From NCBI GenBank assembly GCA_004144175.1, contig SEFT01000011.1, positions 1-55,404 of the forward strand: a stretch of 55,404 nucleotides of DNA, read 5' to 3'. The position numbers and the translations under genes are program-made. Positions 53,183 through 55,404 of the stretch are shown one piece after another. Source of the stretch: Sphingobacteriales bacterium. GTDB lineage: Bacteria > Bacteroidota > Bacteroidia > Chitinophagales > Chitinophagaceae. Below the pieces are notes generated by a model that ran no database searches, had not been told where the DNA came from, and was given only the letters and a program-made list of their open reading frames with translations. How positions within the stretch are numbered: position 1 is the first letter of the stretch; each line of letters opens with the position of its first letter.

Positions 53183-54232
53183 ATGGAGTATAACATCGCA
53201 ATAACAGCACAGGCTGACAGGCAAGTAAAAGACACGAAGAATGTGCCGTTTGGCAAGCAGCCGACAGAGCACATGTTCATTGCCGAGTACAAAGATGGCA
53301 AGTGGCAGGATAGCCGTATCGTCCCATTCCACGACCTTACACTAAGCCCCTTTGCGCTTTGCCTGCACTACGGGCAAACGGTATTTGAAGGCATGAAAGC
53401 TTTCCTGACAGATGATAAACGTATCAACATCTTCAGACCGGAGAAACATTACGAGCGCTTTACTAAATCGCTGCAACGTATGTGTATGCCTGAGGTGCCG
53501 AAAGGGTTGTTCATGGAGGCACTACACCAGCTGGTGCAACTCGATGCCAGTTGGATACCAAACGATGAACATGGATCGCTGTACCTGCGCCCCTTTATGA
53601 TAGCATCCGAAGCGCGCATGGGTGTAAAGGTGTCGGACGAATACCTGTTTATGATCGTTTGCTCACCTGCATACCAGTACTATGCACAGCCGCTGAAAGT
53701 GAAAGTAGAAGACACTTATGTACGTGCAGCTGAAGGTGGTACGGGATCTACCAAATGCGGTGGCAACTATGGCGCTGCCTTCTACCCATCTAAACTGGCA
53801 AAGGATGCAGGCTACGACCAGGTGATATGGACGGACAGTAAGAACCATGAGTATATTGAAGAATCGGGCACAATGAATCTTATGTTCTTCATTGACAATA
53901 CATTACTAACTCCGCCATTATCTACTTCGATACTGGATGGCGTAACTCGCGATTCCTTGTTAACTTTGGCTAAGGAGCAGGGCATAAATGTAGATGTGCG
54001 CCTGATAAGGCACGAAGAGATACGCGAGGCTTTGGAAGCAGGCAAACGCGTGGAAGCATTTGGCGCAGGTACGGCAGCAGTGATAGCCCCGATAGAAACG
54101 ATTGCTATGGGTGGCAAACATTACAATTGCTATGTAGGCGAAGATGCTACGATGTATCAGCTACAAAAAGCCCTCTACGACATCCGTAAAGGAACGGCTC
54201 CCGATAAGCATAATTGGAACTACATTATTTAG
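53183..54232 (+). CDS. ilvE: Branched-chain amino acid aminotransferase
   Basis: The 349-residue class IV PLP enzyme transfers amino groups between branched-chain amino acids and 2-oxoglutarate. GGTGSTKCGGNYGAAF carries the PLP lysine (Lys191), and HYGQTVFEGMKAF and YIEESGTMNLMFF are conserved substrate and cofactor segments. It is of the longer, eukaryote-like BCAT type. It starts 12 bases after the EamA stop and is followed after 5 bases by the GNAT gene, so the four genes are likely one operon. Confidence 0.95.
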   Translation: MEYNIAITAQADRQVKDTKNVPFGKQPTEHMFIAEYKDGKWQDSRIVPFHDLTLSPFALCLHYGQTVFEGMKAFLTDDKRINIFRPEKHYERFTKSLQRMCMPEVPKGLFMEALHQLVQLDASWIPNDEHGSLYLRPFMIASEARMGVKVSDEYLFMIVCSPAYQYYAQPLKVKVEDTYVRAAEGGTGSTKCGGNYGAAFYPSKLAKDAGYDQVIWTDSKNHEYIEESGTMNLMFFIDNTLLTPPLSTSILDGVTRDSLLTLAKEQGINVDVRLIRHEEIREALEAGKRVEAFGAGTAAVIAPIETIAMGGKHYNCYVGEDATMYQLQKALYDIRKGTAPDKHNWNYII

Positions 54233-54237
54233 CTGAT

Positions 54238-54702
54238 ATGACACCGATAAACATCGAATACAACGGATACCTTATAACGACCGACAAAGCATTGCTGCAA
54301 CCCGAAGCAATACACAGATGGTTGTCTGAAGAGTCGTATTGGTCTAAGCATATACCCTTTAGTGTGGTAAAGACGGCATTCGACCATTCGTATTGTATTG
54401 GTGTTTTGAAGGACGGTGTACAGGTAGGGTATGCACGCTTCGTTACCGACTATGCCACCTTTGCTTATCTGGCGGATGTATATGTAGAAGAAGCGCATCG
54501 CGGACAGGGCTTGAGCAAGAAGATGATGGAAGTACTGATGGAACTTGGTTGGGTAAAGGGCCTCCGCCGCATTATGCTGGCTACACTTGACGCTCATGGC
54601 CTCTACGAACAATTTGGATTTACCGCACCTGCCATACCCGAGCGTTGTATGGAAATTACTCGCCCGGTTATATACGGAGATAAAGAAAGTGCACTCAGAT
54701 AA
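54238..54702 (+). CDS. GNAT-family N-acetyltransferase
   Basis: The 154-residue protein has the GNAT core with YLADVYVEEAHRGQGLSKKMMEVLM (about 79-103), where RGQGLSKK is the acetyl-CoA-binding motif A, and a late LATLDAHGLYEQFGF. Its substrate is unknown; short proteins of this kind acetylate small amines or amino acids. The ATG at 54238 follows the ilvE stop by 5 bases. Confidence 0.88.
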   Translation: MTPINIEYNGYLITTDKALLQPEAIHRWLSEESYWSKHIPFSVVKTAFDHSYCIGVLKDGVQVGYARFVTDYATFAYLADVYVEEAHRGQGLSKKMMEVLMELGWVKGLRRIMLATLDAHGLYEQFGFTAPAIPERCMEITRPVIYGDKESALR

Positions 54703-54715
54703 AAAACGACTTACC

Positions 54716-55282
54716 ATGCCTCAACTACAATATCTTAAAAGTGCCGACCGCCAGTTTCGTTATTATAAGAAACTGGGCGATGATGCTATGGCACAGCTAC
54801 AGGACGACCAGCTTTTTTGGCAAGTTAATGAAGACAGCAACAGTATAGCCATCATTGTAAAACACATGTGGGGCAATATGCTCAGCCGCTGGACTGACTT
54901 CCTGACGACGGACGGAGAAAAGCCCTGGCGGCAGCGTGATGAAGAATTTGAGAGCGATGTAAAAGAGCGCAAGATCTTATTCAGCAGGTGGGAAGAAGGC
55001 TGGCAATGTCTGTTCAGTGCACTCAACAGCATCACCGATGAGGACCTGAACCGCATCATCTATATACGTAATGAGGGCCATACGGTAATGGAGGCCATCA
55101 ACAGGCAGATTGCTCATTATTCTTACCATGTTGGGCAAATCGTATTCATCGCCAAGATGTTAAAAAGCAGCGACTGGAAGACACTATCCATTGCCCGAAA
55201 CAAATCAAACGAATACAACTCCGGAAAATTCTCGCAAGAGAAAGACGTACGGCATTTTACAGATGAATTCCTAAAAAAATAA
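54716..55282 (+). CDS. DUF1572 family protein (DinB/YfiT-like four-helix fold)
   Basis: The 188-residue protein has the DUF1572 pattern: NSIAIIVKHMWGNMLSRWTDFLTTDGEK, split by the first metal-site His, then TVMEAINRQIAHYSYHVGQIVFIAKML with the later His residues that form the metal site of DinB-like hydrolases and thiol transferases. This superfamily is unrelated to DNA polymerase IV. A possible role is in thiol-linked detoxification, but the substrate is unknown. The ATG at 54716 is 13 bases after the GNAT stop; a longer frame would overlap that gene. Confidence 0.85.
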   Translation: MPQLQYLKSADRQFRYYKKLGDDAMAQLQDDQLFWQVNEDSNSIAIIVKHMWGNMLSRWTDFLTTDGEKPWRQRDEEFESDVKERKILFSRWEEGWQCLFSALNSITDEDLNRIIYIRNEGHTVMEAINRQIAHYSYHVGQIVFIAKMLKSSDWKTLSIARNKSNEYNSGKFSQEKDVRHFTDEFLKK

Positions 55283-55322
55283 CCAATAATAAAGCCCGCG
55301 AATGCGGGCTTTATTATTGGTT
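55281..55322 (+). terminator. Operon terminator, perfect 19-bp hairpin
   Basis: AACCAATAATAAAGCCCGC pairs perfectly with its reverse complement around the loop GAAT, then ATTTT follows. It begins within the stop codon of the DUF1572 gene and ends the eamA operon; its symmetry could also allow use from the other side. Confidence 0.9.
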
Positions 55323-55377
55323 ATTTTGGTACGAGGCTATAAGTTAGGATTGATTTACCACCAGCATATATAGTTAG

Positions 55378-55385
55378 TATCTTTG
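55378..55385 (+). promoter_or_regulatory. Possible -7 box for a gene beyond the window
   Basis: TATCTTTG matches TAnnTTTG exactly in the last 80 bases of the window. A TTG occurs only at a 25-base spacing. The downstream gene is not visible. Confidence 0.3.
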
Positions 55386-55404
55386 GAGTCTTCAAACTCA
55401 AGTA

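Noticed and set aside
54716-55282. A DNA-damage polymerase role for the DinB-like DUF1572 protein.
   Set aside because: The DinB/YfiT superfamily name comes from Bacillus DinB, a four-helix protein unrelated to DNA polymerase IV.

Overview
The window is a stretch of chromosome from a Bacteroidota bacterium, most likely of the Chitinophagaceae or a close relative. The evidence is: Bacteroidota-type promoters (TTG, 17-19 bases, TAnnTTTG) in front of several genes; A/T-rich leaders without clear Shine-Dalgarno sequences; lineage families (IPExxxVDY, DUF2723, DUF4175, DUF3667, long Lgt, imuA-imuB-dnaE2); and an S3 protein with an RGG-rich tail. No insertion sequence, prophage, CRISPR array or rRNA gene was seen. 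One tRNA gene (Cys) is present.

Layout. 1-9.8 kb: thioredoxin, replicative DNA polymerase III alpha (dnaE), a TerB-like protein with a small membrane partner, then a minus-strand run of purA, a charge-block acidic protein, pabB and dinB. 9.8-14.9 kb: a gene-poor 0.6 kb gap, an IPExxxVDY protein, a large DUF2723 membrane protein and an orphan secreted protein. 14.9-20.4 kb: the mutagenic repair cassette imuA-imuB-dnaE2, whose promoter is overlaid by two palindromes. 20.5-27.2 kb: tRNA-Cys, nucleoside phosphorylase, lgt, an atypical SDR with a YceI lipoprotein, topoisomerase IB and a membrane-anchored MutS-like ATPase. 27.3-39.9 kb: the S10-spc ribosomal protein operon, from rpsJ to secY-map, all on the minus strand, with a strong promoter at rpsJ, terminator-like hairpins inside it and a terminator after map. 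40-49 kb: two secreted thioredoxin-fold proteins either side of rarA, a small membrane protein, a 1161-residue DUF4175 protein, and mutS2 without an Smr domain. 49-55.4 kb: a DUF3667 protein, a secreted orphan, and a MocR-type regulator divergent from an eamA-ilvE-GNAT-DUF1572 operon that ends in a perfect 19-bp hairpin.

How they work together. Most of the window is housekeeping: translation and secretion (ribosomal proteins, SecY, Map, Lgt), purine and folate precursor synthesis (purA, pabB), and DNA maintenance. The DNA maintenance set is dense for 50 kb: two C-family polymerases, two Y-family proteins, ImuA, topoisomerase IB, RarA and two MutS-type ATPases, interleaved but not in one operon. 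The least explained features are the double-palindrome promoter of the imu cassette, the acidic protein upstream of pabB-dinB, the terminators inside the ribosomal operon, and the two atypical MutS relatives. All assignments are from reading motifs and gene order; no database search was run.
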